DNA of 44,105 nt from Candidatus Hydrogenedens sp. GTDB lineage: Bacteria > Hydrogenedentota > Hydrogenedentia > Hydrogenedentales > Hydrogenedentaceae. Both the position numbers and the translations under genes were made by a program. The stretch is from positions 6,120 through 50,224 of the forward strand of contig DAOSBX010000025.1 of NCBI GenBank assembly GCA_035361075.1, written 5' to 3'. Under the pieces are notes generated by a model. The model was not told where the DNA came from. It saw only the letters and a program-made list of their open reading frames with translations, and did no database searches. Of this stretch, positions 16,916-26,275 are shown piece after piece. Position 1 is the stretch's first letter. Each line of letters begins with the position of its first letter.

Positions 16916-17682
16916 ATACTGATGAAAAAAGACCCACTTCAAAATCCGTTCTTATTTTAGGGAGCGTTTCCGCAGTAGGAAGAGCAATCGCACATCAATT
17001 TGCACAGAATGGATATTCGCTAATTCTTGCGGATATCGAGGTGGAAGAAAATGAACGCATCGCACAAGATATTCGCATCCGATATGGGGTATTTTGTCAA
17101 ACCTTATTTTTTGATGCAAGCGATTTTGAAATACATCCTGCTTTTTTAGAAAAGGTAACAGAAAAAATTTGCAGTTTGCCAGAGGGATTGGTTATTTGCT
17201 TCGGATATATGCCCACTCAGGAAGAAGCACAAAAAGATTTCAAACTTATTAAAAAAGCGATTGACATTAATTATACAGGTGCAGTGTCGATACTGGAGAG
17301 GGTTATCTCTCAGTTTGAAGAAAGAAACTATGGTTTTGCTATCGTCATTTCCTCTGTTGCGGGCGACCGCGGACGAAAAAGCAATTACATCTACGGTTCT
17401 ACAAAAGGTGCTTTGACCCGTTATCTGGAAGGGCTACAACATCGCCTTAGTCCTAAAAATATACAGATACTTATCGTAAAGCCTGGTTTTATGGACACCG
17501 CAATGACATACGGTCTTAATCTACCTGAACGACTCATAGCCACTCCAGAGGAAGCAGGCAAAATTATCTTCTCTGCATGGAGACGAAAAAAGCAAGTAGT
17601 GTATGTAAAATGGTTTTGGCGGTATATCATGTTAATAATACAGCATCTACCAAGATTTATTTTCTATAGGACGCAGTTATAA
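16909..17682 (+). CDS. dprE2: DprE2-like short-chain reductase
   Basis: A 257-residue short-chain dehydrogenase. In the DprE1/DprE2 pair it reduces the 2'-keto intermediate to prenylphosphoryl-arabinose with NAD(P)H. Visible are a Rossmann start LILGSVSAVGRAIA (GxxxxxG/A), a Ser in ISSVAGDRG and the YxxxK pair Tyr162/Lys166 (YGSTK). The C-terminal stretch is hydrophobic and may touch the membrane, like DprE2. A GGAGGA ribosome site lies inside the end of the oxidase gene. Specific assignment rests on the neighbour genes; alone it could be any SDR. Confidence 0.85.
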   Translation: MLNTDEKRPTSKSVLILGSVSAVGRAIAHQFAQNGYSLILADIEVEENERIAQDIRIRYGVFCQTLFFDASDFEIHPAFLEKVTEKICSLPEGLVICFGYMPTQEEAQKDFKLIKKAIDINYTGAVSILERVISQFEERNYGFAIVISSVAGDRGRKSNYIYGSTKGALTRYLEGLQHRLSPKNIQILIVKPGFMDTAMTYGLNLPERLIATPEEAGKIIFSAWRRKKQVVYVKWFWRYIMLIIQHLPRFIFYRTQL

Positions 17683-17724
17683 GTGAAAATACGAGTTATT
17701 TTATTAAAGGTTGGGAGAAAATAA

Positions 17725-18624
17725 ATGTTTCTTGTCTCATTAATCAAAACGTTGCGGGTATATCAATGGACCAAAAATTTCCTTGTTTTTGCCGCATTAA
17801 TTTTTGCAGGTGAACTGCTTAATCTTTCATCTTTAATATACTCATTCATTGCCTTCCTCTCATTCTGTTTTGCAGCAAGTTCTGCCTATATTTTGAATGA
17901 TATTATCGATATAGAGAAAGACCGACTCCATCCAGAAAAATCGCAACGTCCTATCCCCAGTGGAGAAATTAGTATCCCAACTGCGGTATTCCTGACTATA
18001 TCCCTTGCAATATTATCTTTGGCTTTAGGTGAACTATTAGGACTACGTTTCATCTTTATCCTTTTGGTTTATGTTTTCTTAACTGTAAGTTATTCTCTCA
18101 TCTGGAAAAAATTCTTCTTAGTTGATGTGCTTGTGTTAGCCTTAGGTTTTGTGACGAGGGCTGTTGCTGGGGCTGTAGCCATCAACGTGGTATTCTCAAA
18201 TTGGTTGATTGTGTGCACCTTATTTCTGGCACTATTTTTAGGTTTGGGTAAAAGGCGTAGCGAATTACTATTACTAAAAGATGATGCGGAGAATCACCGT
18301 TCCGTGCTGGTTTATTACACCATAGAATATTTAGACCAATTGCTATTGATTGTCTCAGGAGGGGCTTTAATAACATTTACCATTTATACCTGTTCACCAG
18401 AGGTTATTCAACGCTTACATACAGACCGTCTTTATCTAACTCTGCCCTTTGTAATTTATGGTTTGTTCCGCTACCTCTATTTAGTCCGCTACCATGGTGA
18501 AGGTTCTGACCCGAGCAACGTATTAATTTCAGACAAACCTATTATCCTCTGTGTCCTACTATGGGCTCTCACGAATGTTGGCATTATATACAGCAGTAAA
18601 ATACTATCTTTCCTGAACTTTTAA
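17725..18624 (+). CDS. UbiA-family prenyl-phosphate phosphoribosyltransferase
   Basis: A 299-residue membrane protein with eight or nine helices. It carries the UbiA motif NDIIDIEKDRLHPEKSQRP, the variant seen in decaprenyl-phosphate phosphoribosyltransferase (Rv3806c type) rather than in quinone prenyltransferases, and GLGKRRSELLLL in the second cytoplasmic loop. It should transfer 5-phosphoribose from PRPP to a polyprenyl phosphate, making the substrate which, after dephosphorylation, DprE1 and DprE2 epimerise. The phosphatase for that step is not in the window. GGGAGA precedes the ATG; the gap to the reductase gene is 42 bases. Confidence 0.88.
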   Translation: MFLVSLIKTLRVYQWTKNFLVFAALIFAGELLNLSSLIYSFIAFLSFCFAASSAYILNDIIDIEKDRLHPEKSQRPIPSGEISIPTAVFLTISLAILSLALGELLGLRFIFILLVYVFLTVSYSLIWKKFFLVDVLVLALGFVTRAVAGAVAINVVFSNWLIVCTLFLALFLGLGKRRSELLLLKDDAENHRSVLVYYTIEYLDQLLLIVSGGALITFTIYTCSPEVIQRLHTDRLYLTLPFVIYGLFRYLYLVRYHGEGSDPSNVLISDKPIILCVLLWALTNVGIIYSSKILSFLNF

Positions 18625-18647
18625 TATGCGTCATAGGAGAGTTTTTA

Positions 18648-19961
18648 ATGAATATAGGGCGGATTGATTTTCAAAAGTTAAGTAAACGTGTGATGGCAGT
18701 CGTTTTAGGTGGGGGTAGAGGCACGAGATTATATCCGCTAACCAAACTACGCTCCAAACCCGCTGTCCCTTTGTGTGGCAGGTATCGGCTTGTGGATATT
18801 CCACTCAGCAATTGCATCAATTCAGGGTTTATGCGTATTGTCGTTTTGACACAATTCAACAGCCATTCCTTAAACAGGCACATTATGAATTCATATCATT
18901 TTGATGCATTTCATCAGGGAAGTGTAACAATCCTTGCAGCAGAGCAAACCAATGAAACAGGCGATTGGTTTCAAGGAACAGCCGACGCTGTCCGTAAACA
19001 TATACTTCATATTTATGACCCCGAAATACAATACTACTTAATATTATCGGGAGACCAGTTGTATCGTATGGATTATCGGGAACTTATCCGAACACACATC
19101 CAGAAAGAAGCCGATATCACCGTTTCTGCACTTCCCGTAGGACAGGATTCGGCATCGCAATTTGGAATTATGCAGGTAGATTTGGATGGGAACATTAAAC
19201 GGTTTGTCGAAAAACCGAAGGAAAGCAACATATTAGAGCAATTAATAACACCCCCTTCCCTTTTTGATGAATTCGGTATATCCGCAGAAGGAAAACCATA
19301 TCTCGCATCAATGGGTGTTTATGTTTTTAATGCGGATGTGTTAATTCGATTATTAAAGGAACATTTAGAGTGGATTGATTTTGGCAAACAATTGATACCA
19401 GGAGCCCTCAATCTACATCGCGTTTATGCTCATATGTTTGATGGGTTCTGGGAAGACATTGGAACAGTGCGTTCATATTATGATGTCAGTATTGCGATGA
19501 CACGAGATAACCCACCCTTTGAATTTCACGATCCCGACCAGCCTATCTATACACATCGCCGTGCCCTACCTGGAGCAAGAATTATCCGCTCTGAGGTTGA
19601 CCATGCGATTATCTGTTCAGGGGCTCGGATTGAAACAGCAAAGATAATGAACTCTATTATCGGCATCCGCAGTGTTATCCGAAAAGACACTCTTGTCGAC
19701 CATAGCATTATTTGCGGTGCCGATTCTTTTGAAATGGGTAATATTCGTCATCCCTCAGGCATCCCGATGGGTATCGGCGACGGAAGTGTAATTAAAAAAG
19801 CCATTATTGACCATAATGCCCGCATCGGAAAAAATGTGTTCATTTGTGGAAGTGATGAGTTAAAAGACCATGAAGGGGACGGATATTCGATACGGGATGG
19901 CATCGTTGTTGTCCACAAAAATGCTGTTATTTCAGATGGTACACAAATAGGAAAGGTATAA
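18648..19961 (+). CDS. glgC: Glucose-1-phosphate adenylyltransferase
   Basis: A 437-residue ADP-glucose pyrophosphorylase, the committed step of bacterial glycogen synthesis. It begins with the nucleotidyltransferase motif LGGGRGTRLYPLT followed by KPAVPLCGRYRLVDIPLSN, has the substrate region FVEKP, FWEDIGT, and a C-terminal left-handed beta-helix region (IGIRSVI, IIDHNARIG). Length is slightly above the usual 405-430. An AGGAGA site precedes the ATG. It follows the UbiA gene by 23 bases and abuts the transporter gene without a gap. Why a glycogen enzyme sits in an arabinose-lipid operon is unclear; no glgA or glgB is in the window. Confidence 0.95.
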   Translation: MNIGRIDFQKLSKRVMAVVLGGGRGTRLYPLTKLRSKPAVPLCGRYRLVDIPLSNCINSGFMRIVVLTQFNSHSLNRHIMNSYHFDAFHQGSVTILAAEQTNETGDWFQGTADAVRKHILHIYDPEIQYYLILSGDQLYRMDYRELIRTHIQKEADITVSALPVGQDSASQFGIMQVDLDGNIKRFVEKPKESNILEQLITPPSLFDEFGISAEGKPYLASMGVYVFNADVLIRLLKEHLEWIDFGKQLIPGALNLHRVYAHMFDGFWEDIGTVRSYYDVSIAMTRDNPPFEFHDPDQPIYTHRRALPGARIIRSEVDHAIICSGARIETAKIMNSIIGIRSVIRKDTLVDHSIICGADSFEMGNIRHPSGIPMGIGDGSVIKKAIIDHNARIGKNVFICGSDELKDHEGDGYSIRDGIVVVHKNAVISDGTQIGKV

Positions 19962-22100
19962 ATGAGCAACACATCTACAGATACCGAACCTATCCACAAC
20001 GAATTCCGCTGGTATGAGGGGCTGGCAATTTGCCTTTCTATGATAGGGGTGCAATTATGTAGTGAGGTTATCAATCAATGGGGACTATATTTCTATTCAC
20101 CTTCTGGCGGAGTGGGTAGAATGGTCTATGTATCCATTGGATTGGTTGGATATATTTTTATCATTGGCACATTTTGGGATGCATTTAGCAGTCCCGTAGT
20201 TGGTGCATTGTCAGACAAGACACCAACCCGACCTGGACGTTGGCGAATTATCCCCATATACGGACGTCGACGCCCATACATTTTCTCAGGTGCCCTCCTC
20301 ATGATATTTACCATGATAGGGTTCTGGTATCCACCAATAAATCATACCTCCATTATAAATTTTATCTATGGCACCGTTCTCCTGTGTGCCCACTGGACCC
20401 TTTTCTCGGTCGCAGTTATTCCCCTGAACGCTTTGGGTCCAGAGATTGCTCGCTCCGAATCAGCACGGGTTGCACTCGGAACATGGACTGCAATAGGCAT
20501 GATTGTAGGATTAGCAATGGCAAACGCATTGCCAGGTATCTTAATCTCCAAATTAGACCCTGCCCGTGTTGAAAACCACCTCGAAATAATCACAGAAAAC
20601 CAGACCCATTCAGACACGACCGAACAAGAAATTCGTACCTGGCTAATCTCATGGGAAATTCCTGAAAACGATTTAGGCAACCAACTATCATCTTGTTTGA
20701 TAAAGAACGATTCTACAGACAGAAGAAATCAAAACCTTTACTCTCTACAAGGTGTATTGTTTGAACAACTTCAAGAAAGAAGTATCCAGAAGGCAGTCGA
20801 TACCATCCTCAAAAAATCCGAAATTTCATCCTATCAAAGACTACCACGGAAAGCCTTTTTAGCCATTCAGGTCTCATCTAATAACCCACCAGAGGCTGTA
20901 TTAAATCGAATGCATAAGGAAATATGTTCTTTTCTACTTCCTCATATTTCCCAGTTTATAGAGGCATCCCTTGAAGCAGAAAATTACAAAATATATATTC
21001 ACACCAAACTATTGGAACCTATAAAATCAGCAGACCTGAAAACCCCTTCATTACAAAACAAAGACATATCACTTCAAGGGGAGAGTTTAATCATCACGGA
21101 TGAAAAACCTATTTCCGAGTTAGACTATGAAACAATAAAAGCGGAAGTACTCAAACTATGTGTTCAAAAAAATGTTTTGTGTTCCGATACTGGTATTGAA
21201 AATACTTGCACTATCATTATCTCTAAAGCATTAGCCAATAATCTTGCAATTGCAGAAATCCAAAATTCTATTGCAGGAAGTATCATAAAAAATACACATT
21301 GGATTAGCGAAAGTTATTCTCCCACTGGGTATCGGCGGGTTGCTACAGTATTCGCCATCATATCATTTATCTTGTTCATGTTGCCTGTAATATGTATACG
21401 GGAACGATATGACTCCACAGCGGTGCAAAGTGAACCATTACCTTGGGGACAAGGATTGAAAGATGCTTTACGGAACAAACCATTCATGATTTACGCATGG
21501 TCATTTTTCTTGTTTACTATCGGATTTCTGGCGGTTCAACGTGTACTACCCTATTGGGCGGAACTGGGTTTGGACGGTGATGAAAGCACAATCACATTCC
21601 TGCTGATACCATTCATTCTTGTGGCTATCGTATCATACGCAGTCATACCAATAGCAGCAAAATATATGCACATGAAATGGCTTATGTTTATCGCATTAGG
21701 AATAATCGCGTCAGGAATGCCATTTTTATATCTCATCGGCAAACTAAATGTTGACTTTACAGTACGGACAATCTTAGGTATGGTATTGTTCGGGTATTGT
21801 GGAATAGGTCAGGCAATTATTTATGTAATGATGATACCTATGTTAGGCGATATCATCGATTACGATGAGCAATTTTCAGGGGAACGACGTGAGGCTGTGT
21901 ATAATGGACTTAGTGCGTTCATTTGGAAAGCATCCATGGCTGGGTCTATCTGGCTTGCTTCGCAATCCATGAGTTATTGGGGAAATTCGATACAGCAGTA
22001 CACAGGCGTCTTGTTGGTCGGACCTTTCGCTGGACTATTCGGACTGCTTGGCATGATTCTCATTTCTTTTTATCCTTCTCATTGGCGGAATACTAAGTGA
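19962..22100 (+). CDS. GPH-type sugar transporter (MFS) with large central insertion
   Basis: A 712-residue transporter. Residues about 10-200 and 455-705 together look like a normal glycoside-pentoside-hexuronide:cation symporter (FWDAFSSPVVGALSDKT, GDIIDYDEQFSGERREAVYNGLSAF) with twelve helices. Between helices six and seven, about 250 hydrophilic residues (204-454) are inserted where most family members have a short loop; they would be cytoplasmic. The insertion is in frame and free of stops, so it is not a frameshift artefact. I recognise no domain in it. The ATG follows the GlgC stop directly, so it depends on translational coupling. Likely cargo is a sugar or oligosaccharide. Confidence 0.87.
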   Translation: MSNTSTDTEPIHNEFRWYEGLAICLSMIGVQLCSEVINQWGLYFYSPSGGVGRMVYVSIGLVGYIFIIGTFWDAFSSPVVGALSDKTPTRPGRWRIIPIYGRRRPYIFSGALLMIFTMIGFWYPPINHTSIINFIYGTVLLCAHWTLFSVAVIPLNALGPEIARSESARVALGTWTAIGMIVGLAMANALPGILISKLDPARVENHLEIITENQTHSDTTEQEIRTWLISWEIPENDLGNQLSSCLIKNDSTDRRNQNLYSLQGVLFEQLQERSIQKAVDTILKKSEISSYQRLPRKAFLAIQVSSNNPPEAVLNRMHKEICSFLLPHISQFIEASLEAENYKIYIHTKLLEPIKSADLKTPSLQNKDISLQGESLIITDEKPISELDYETIKAEVLKLCVQKNVLCSDTGIENTCTIIISKALANNLAIAEIQNSIAGSIIKNTHWISESYSPTGYRRVATVFAIISFILFMLPVICIRERYDSTAVQSEPLPWGQGLKDALRNKPFMIYAWSFFLFTIGFLAVQRVLPYWAELGLDGDESTITFLLIPFILVAIVSYAVIPIAAKYMHMKWLMFIALGIIASGMPFLYLIGKLNVDFTVRTILGMVLFGYCGIGQAIIYVMMIPMLGDIIDYDEQFSGERREAVYNGLSAFIWKASMAGSIWLASQSMSYWGNSIQQYTGVLLVGPFAGLFGLLGMILISFYPSHWRNTK

Positions 22101-22163
22101 TGGCGAAACAAATATTGCATACCTAAATAGTTAAAACCATAAAATAAGAAGGTAATACATTTC

Positions 22164-23105
22164 CTACGCGTGTGGATGTGCTCTTTGATAGACTTCGCGG
22201 AGATGTTCAATGCTAACATGGGTATAGATTTGTGTAGTCGACAATTGCTCATGACCCAATATTTCCTGCACAACTCGTAGGTCTGCTCCTCCGTTTAACA
22301 TGTGTGTCGCAAAACTATGCCGTAATGTATGAGGTGAAACATCATCTCGCCACGGCAGTGCCTGTCTCGAATACTTCTCAACAATCCGTTGGATACTGCG
22401 TGTTGTCAGGGGTCCACCTCTGGCGTTAACAAAAACGATATTATGTGTCGGGTTACCTAACTCTTTACGGATAAATAAATATTTTGTCAGGAACTGGATA
22501 GCATAAGAACCTAACGGAACGAGTCGTTCTTTACGACGTTTCCCCAACACACGAATCAACCCACTTTGAAAATCAATAGAAGACAAGGTTAACATTGCAG
22601 ACTCATTGGCTCGCATTCCTGTCGAGTATAAAACCTCTAATAATGCACGGTCACGAATAGAAATTGGGTCGTCCCCATCCACTGCCTCAAGCAATCTCAT
22701 CACTTCTTCAACTGTAAGTACCGCTGGTAGGTCTCTTCGCTGTTTCGGTGTCCTTAAACTTAACACTGGATTTTTCTGAAGTAGTCCCTGTCGAATGAAA
22801 AAACGATAAACCGTTTTTAATGCAGATAATTTCCGTGATGCTGTTTTCGTTGAACTGCCAGAACTCTGAACGTGTGCTAAAAAACTACGAATATCATTTT
22901 TTGTTACATCTTTAAGCAGGTCAAGGCTTGCCACAATACGTTGTTTCCGAGTTTCTTCCGCTTCCAAGGTAAATGCCTGATATCGGTTTAATATAAAATC
23001 ACAAAAGTGTTCAAGGTCACATTCGTATGCCCGTATCGTATGCTCGGATAAACCCCTTTCTACTCGGAGATGTTCAAAGAAGATTTCAAGTGATAAGTCA
23101 ATCAT
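22164..23105 (-). CDS. xerC: Tyrosine recombinase XerC/XerD type
   Basis: A 313-residue site-specific recombinase that acts at dif to resolve chromosome dimers. An N-terminal SAM-like core-binding domain (about 1-110) precedes the catalytic domain with Arg165 (GMRANE), Lys189, His259 and Arg262 (HTLRHSFATHML), His285 (LGHEQ) and the nucleophile Tyr294 (TQIYTHV). It follows topA by 31 bases on the same strand, a gene order seen in many bacteria, which argues for a housekeeping Xer rather than a phage or integron integrase. No attachment site was seen nearby. XerC and XerD cannot be distinguished here. Confidence 0.93.
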   Translation of the reverse strand: MIDLSLEIFFEHLRVERGLSEHTIRAYECDLEHFCDFILNRYQAFTLEAEETRKQRIVASLDLLKDVTKNDIRSFLAHVQSSGSSTKTASRKLSALKTVYRFFIRQGLLQKNPVLSLRTPKQRRDLPAVLTVEEVMRLLEAVDGDDPISIRDRALLEVLYSTGMRANESAMLTLSSIDFQSGLIRVLGKRRKERLVPLGSYAIQFLTKYLFIRKELGNPTHNIVFVNARGGPLTTRSIQRIVEKYSRQALPWRDDVSPHTLRHSFATHMLNGGADLRVVQEILGHEQLSTTQIYTHVSIEHLREVYQRAHPHA

Positions 23106-23136
23106 ACCTTATAATACAATTTAAATCCCAACAAAA

Positions 23137-25548
23137 CTAAATTTCATTAATATCGTCTTCTTCAACCTCTACCTGATGTTTACAATCAGGGTTAGGGCAT
23201 ACCTGTAATTTCTTGCCACCTCTCTTCTTTTGCAAAAGAGTCCATGGATAATTACACTTCGGGCATGGGGTATGTTTTTGAATATCACCATTAAGAATTA
23301 CATTACAATCAGGATATTTAGAACAACCTAAAAATCTACCACGTCGGCTCATCCGATATTGTAATTTTCCATCACAGCCTTTTCGCGGACACGGTATATC
23401 CAAATCCATCGGTTTTGTAAAACGGCACTTAGGATAATTCTCACAGCCATAGAATTCTTCATTGTTTTTTGAAGATTTACGGATAACCAGATTTGCTCCA
23501 CATTTTGGGCACGTTTCATCGGTTTTAACAGGCTCCTGAGATACGATCTGAACAAGTTCTCCTTGCTCATTAAACGTAAACATCGCCCTGCAGTCTGGAT
23601 AACCCGTGCATAATAAAATCGAGCCCGACTTGTTGTACCGCAGAGATAACGGCTTCCCACACGCAGGACAATCTCTGTCTGTCTTCCGTGTTAGTACTTT
23701 TGGTAATGACTTTATGAATTTACATTCTGGGTAATTAGGGCATGCAAGAAAAAAACCATACCTGCCTTCACGAACTTCAAGTACAGTTCCACATTTTTCA
23801 CAAAGGATGTCTTTACCGAAAATTTCGCGGACAATATTCTTTTGTGCTTCTGTTAAATCACTTTGAAACGCTTTATAAAATTGTTCAAGCAATTGGTGCC
23901 ATTCAAGTTGGCCCTCTTCAATCTCATCTAATTCTTCCTCCATTTTCGCTGTAAAACCGTAATCAAGGATGTCAGGGAATAACTGCACCAGCAGTCGGTT
24001 TACCTCTTCTCCTAATGGAGTAGGTTTAAGTCTGCCCTTTTCCCGCACCACATAGCCACGGTCGCGAATGGTCTTCAATGTCGGGGCATACGTGCTCGGT
24101 CTGCCAATCCCTTTCTCTTCCAAAGCACGGATAAGGCTGGCTTCAGTGTATCGTGCTGGTGGTTTCGTAAAATGTTGTATACCATTAAAATCCTTACCCT
24201 GTAAACTATCGTTAACCGCTAACAGTGGTAACTGCTGTTTCCCATTATCCTCATCACCATTCGTATCATCTCGTTCCTCATCGTAAACTGTGGTAAAACC
24301 AGAAAAAATAGGCGTCGTGTCTGTTGCACGAAAGATATATTTTTTATCAGCCCCATCAATTTCTACAGTTCTTTGTTTATAAATAGCGGGTGGCATTTGA
24401 GAAGCAAGGAACCTTTGCCAAATTAAGTTATAAAGTTTATACTGGTCTTCCGATAAGTAAGGCTTTACCTGTTCTGGCAACCTAAATGCAGACGTAGGAC
24501 GGATGGCTTCATGTGCATCCTGAGCCCCTTTCTTGGAACGATAATAATTAGGCTTCTCGGGCAGATAATCTACACCATATTTTTGTTCAATTACCGCACG
24601 GACTTCGGCAATGGCTTCCGATTCTATTCGTAATGAATCTGTCCTCATATATGTAATTAATCCAATCGCACCTTCTTCGCCTAACTCAACCCCTTCATAC
24701 AAATCCTGTGCAAGTCGCATCGTATATTCTGGGGCAAATCGAAGTTTCCGTGATGCTTCCTGCTGAAGTGTACTGGTAATAAATGGAGGCAAGGGATTTT
24801 TTCGCACCTCCTTCTCCTCAATGTTATCAACTCGGAATGTGCCTACTTCTCTTACATGCGAAAGGACAGTTTCGGTTTCCTGCTCATTATTTAACTCTGG
24901 TTCTTTGTCGTCTACTTTAATTAATTTTGCTGTAAATGTTTCGTTTTCACCCTTTACAAATGTGCCTTCAATAGTCCAGTATTCCTTTACAACAAAATTG
25001 CGTATTTCCTCCTCACGTTCACAAACCAATCGCACCGCTACGGATTGGACACGACCTGCACTTAACCCCTTACGCACAGACCACTGCACCAATGGGCTCA
25101 ATTTATAACCAACCAGACGGTCTAAAATTCGCCTCGCCTGTTGGGCATAGACAAGGTTCATATCGATGCTACGTGGATGACTCACTGCTTCTTTAATCGC
25201 CTTTTCTGTGATTGCATTAAATGTAATTCGTTCCACAGGTTTCTTTACTGGACGAAGCACCTCAGAAATATGCCAGCCAATGGCTTCTCCCTCACGGTCA
25301 GGGTCAGAGGCTATAATAATTTTTTCCGATTTCTCCGCTTCCTTTTTAAGTTGACTTACTATCTTCTTTGACTTCGGCAAAATTGTATATTCAGGAACAA
25401 AATTGTCTTTAATATTAACTCCTAACCGCTCCTGAGGTAGGTCACGTATATGCCCAAAACTGGACACAACATGGTAATCCTTACCTAAATATTTATTTAT
25501 CGTTCTGGCTTTTGCTGGGGACTCCACAACTACTAAATATTTACTCAT
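23137..25548 (-). CDS. topA: DNA topoisomerase I
   Basis: An 803-residue type IA topoisomerase that relaxes negative supercoils. The Toprim domain is at the N-terminus (VVESPAKARTINKYLG, ASDPDREGEAIGWH), and the catalytic Tyr300 lies in TYMRTDSLRI. The C-terminus carries five consecutive four-cysteine zinc ribbons (about 595-800; CEKCG, CPACG, CPKCG, CPRKGC, CPKCN), more than the three of the E. coli enzyme. GGAG lies 14 bases before the ATG. It is transcribed leftward between the Smg-like gene and xerC. Confidence 0.97.
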   Translation of the reverse strand: MSKYLVVVESPAKARTINKYLGKDYHVVSSFGHIRDLPQERLGVNIKDNFVPEYTILPKSKKIVSQLKKEAEKSEKIIIASDPDREGEAIGWHISEVLRPVKKPVERITFNAITEKAIKEAVSHPRSIDMNLVYAQQARRILDRLVGYKLSPLVQWSVRKGLSAGRVQSVAVRLVCEREEEIRNFVVKEYWTIEGTFVKGENETFTAKLIKVDDKEPELNNEQETETVLSHVREVGTFRVDNIEEKEVRKNPLPPFITSTLQQEASRKLRFAPEYTMRLAQDLYEGVELGEEGAIGLITYMRTDSLRIESEAIAEVRAVIEQKYGVDYLPEKPNYYRSKKGAQDAHEAIRPTSAFRLPEQVKPYLSEDQYKLYNLIWQRFLASQMPPAIYKQRTVEIDGADKKYIFRATDTTPIFSGFTTVYDEERDDTNGDEDNGKQQLPLLAVNDSLQGKDFNGIQHFTKPPARYTEASLIRALEEKGIGRPSTYAPTLKTIRDRGYVVREKGRLKPTPLGEEVNRLLVQLFPDILDYGFTAKMEEELDEIEEGQLEWHQLLEQFYKAFQSDLTEAQKNIVREIFGKDILCEKCGTVLEVREGRYGFFLACPNYPECKFIKSLPKVLTRKTDRDCPACGKPLSLRYNKSGSILLCTGYPDCRAMFTFNEQGELVQIVSQEPVKTDETCPKCGANLVIRKSSKNNEEFYGCENYPKCRFTKPMDLDIPCPRKGCDGKLQYRMSRRGRFLGCSKYPDCNVILNGDIQKHTPCPKCNYPWTLLQKKRGGKKLQVCPNPDCKHQVEVEEDDINEI

Positions 25549-25698
25549 ACTTCTTGGCTCCGTTTTTCCTTTCTAAATATACCATAATTTACCTTTTTTG
25601 TGTCATTTAAGACCTTTTTTACAAAAAACATATCTATTAAACAAATTTACTAACACATTTATTACCTGCACACTCTGCGAAATTAATCTATAAGCCGA

Positions 25699-25714
25699 GA
25701 CACTACATAGTGTC
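25699..25714. repeat. Short perfect dyad upstream of topA
   Basis: The palindrome GACACTACATAGTGTC has two seven-base arms around CA. It lies in the 182 bases between the Smg-like gene and topA, 17 bases after the Smg-like stop. No T-run follows on either strand, so it is not a clear terminator; it may be an operator or a transcript-processing hairpin. Confidence 0.4.
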
Positions 25715-25730
25715 CTGTTGCATTCCCAGT

Positions 25731-26201
25731 TCAAACAAAAACAGTTTCATCACCAAGTGCCACACCGATAATCATTTTCATCTCTTCGTATGTATATCGT
25801 GGACCTAACGCTATTTGAATCACATTAATCAATACTTCCAAATTTACTTTACCACGAGATTGTTCTAACCACTCAAGCAATAATATGCGGTCGATAGGTG
25901 TTATCATCTGAAAATAATGTAACCGTTGAAGGGCGGTATAGGCTTCATCAGATAACTTTAATCGGTCCTGTTCAGGGATGTAAAAACTGGTATGGGAAAG
26001 CTTAGGAAATTTCGACCTTAACGACCTCTTTGATACTTCCTGCTTTTTCCATACCCGATTTAATGCATCCTCAATATCCGAAGATTTAAAACCCTGTCGG
26101 CTCAATTTCCTGCGGAGTGTTGTCTTTGTTATGTTTCCAGTACGGTTTTCCTGTAAAAACGACTTAATCTTATCCTCTATTTTCTTTACTTCTGAATTCA
26201 T
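25731..26201 (-). CDS. Smg-like (DUF494) protein
   Basis: A 156-residue soluble protein. The C-terminal two thirds fit the Smg/DUF494 family: FYIPEQDRLKLSDEAYTALQ resembles the family's R-x-Y-x-E-E-x-x-R-L motif and is followed by QMITPIDRILLLEWL and VNLEVLINVIQIAL. The N-terminus (about 1-55) is a helical segment of the RecX-like or winged type (LRRKLSRQGFKSSDIEDALNRV). The smg gene is often next to topA (dprA-smg-topA), and here it lies directly upstream of topA; dprA is missing. The function of Smg is unknown; some links to DNA uptake or processing rest on neighbours only. Confidence 0.7.
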   Translation of the reverse strand: MNSEVKKIEDKIKSFLQENRTGNITKTTLRRKLSRQGFKSSDIEDALNRVWKKQEVSKRSLRSKFPKLSHTSFYIPEQDRLKLSDEAYTALQRLHYFQMITPIDRILLLEWLEQSRGKVNLEVLINVIQIALGPRYTYEEMKMIIGVALGDETVFV

Positions 26202-26275
26202 ATCTTCCTTTTACTTCGAATTTACAAAACTCCATTTGTTTCTTTTATTCAATATTACCCAAAAATAGATTATAA

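Noticed and set aside
20571..21323. Frameshift or gene fusion error in the transporter
   Set aside because: The frame is open throughout, codon use is like the flanks, and the helices continue normally on both sides.
22164..23105. Integrase of a mobile element
   Set aside because: Position behind topA, XerC-like length and lack of attachment repeats or cargo favour a housekeeping recombinase.
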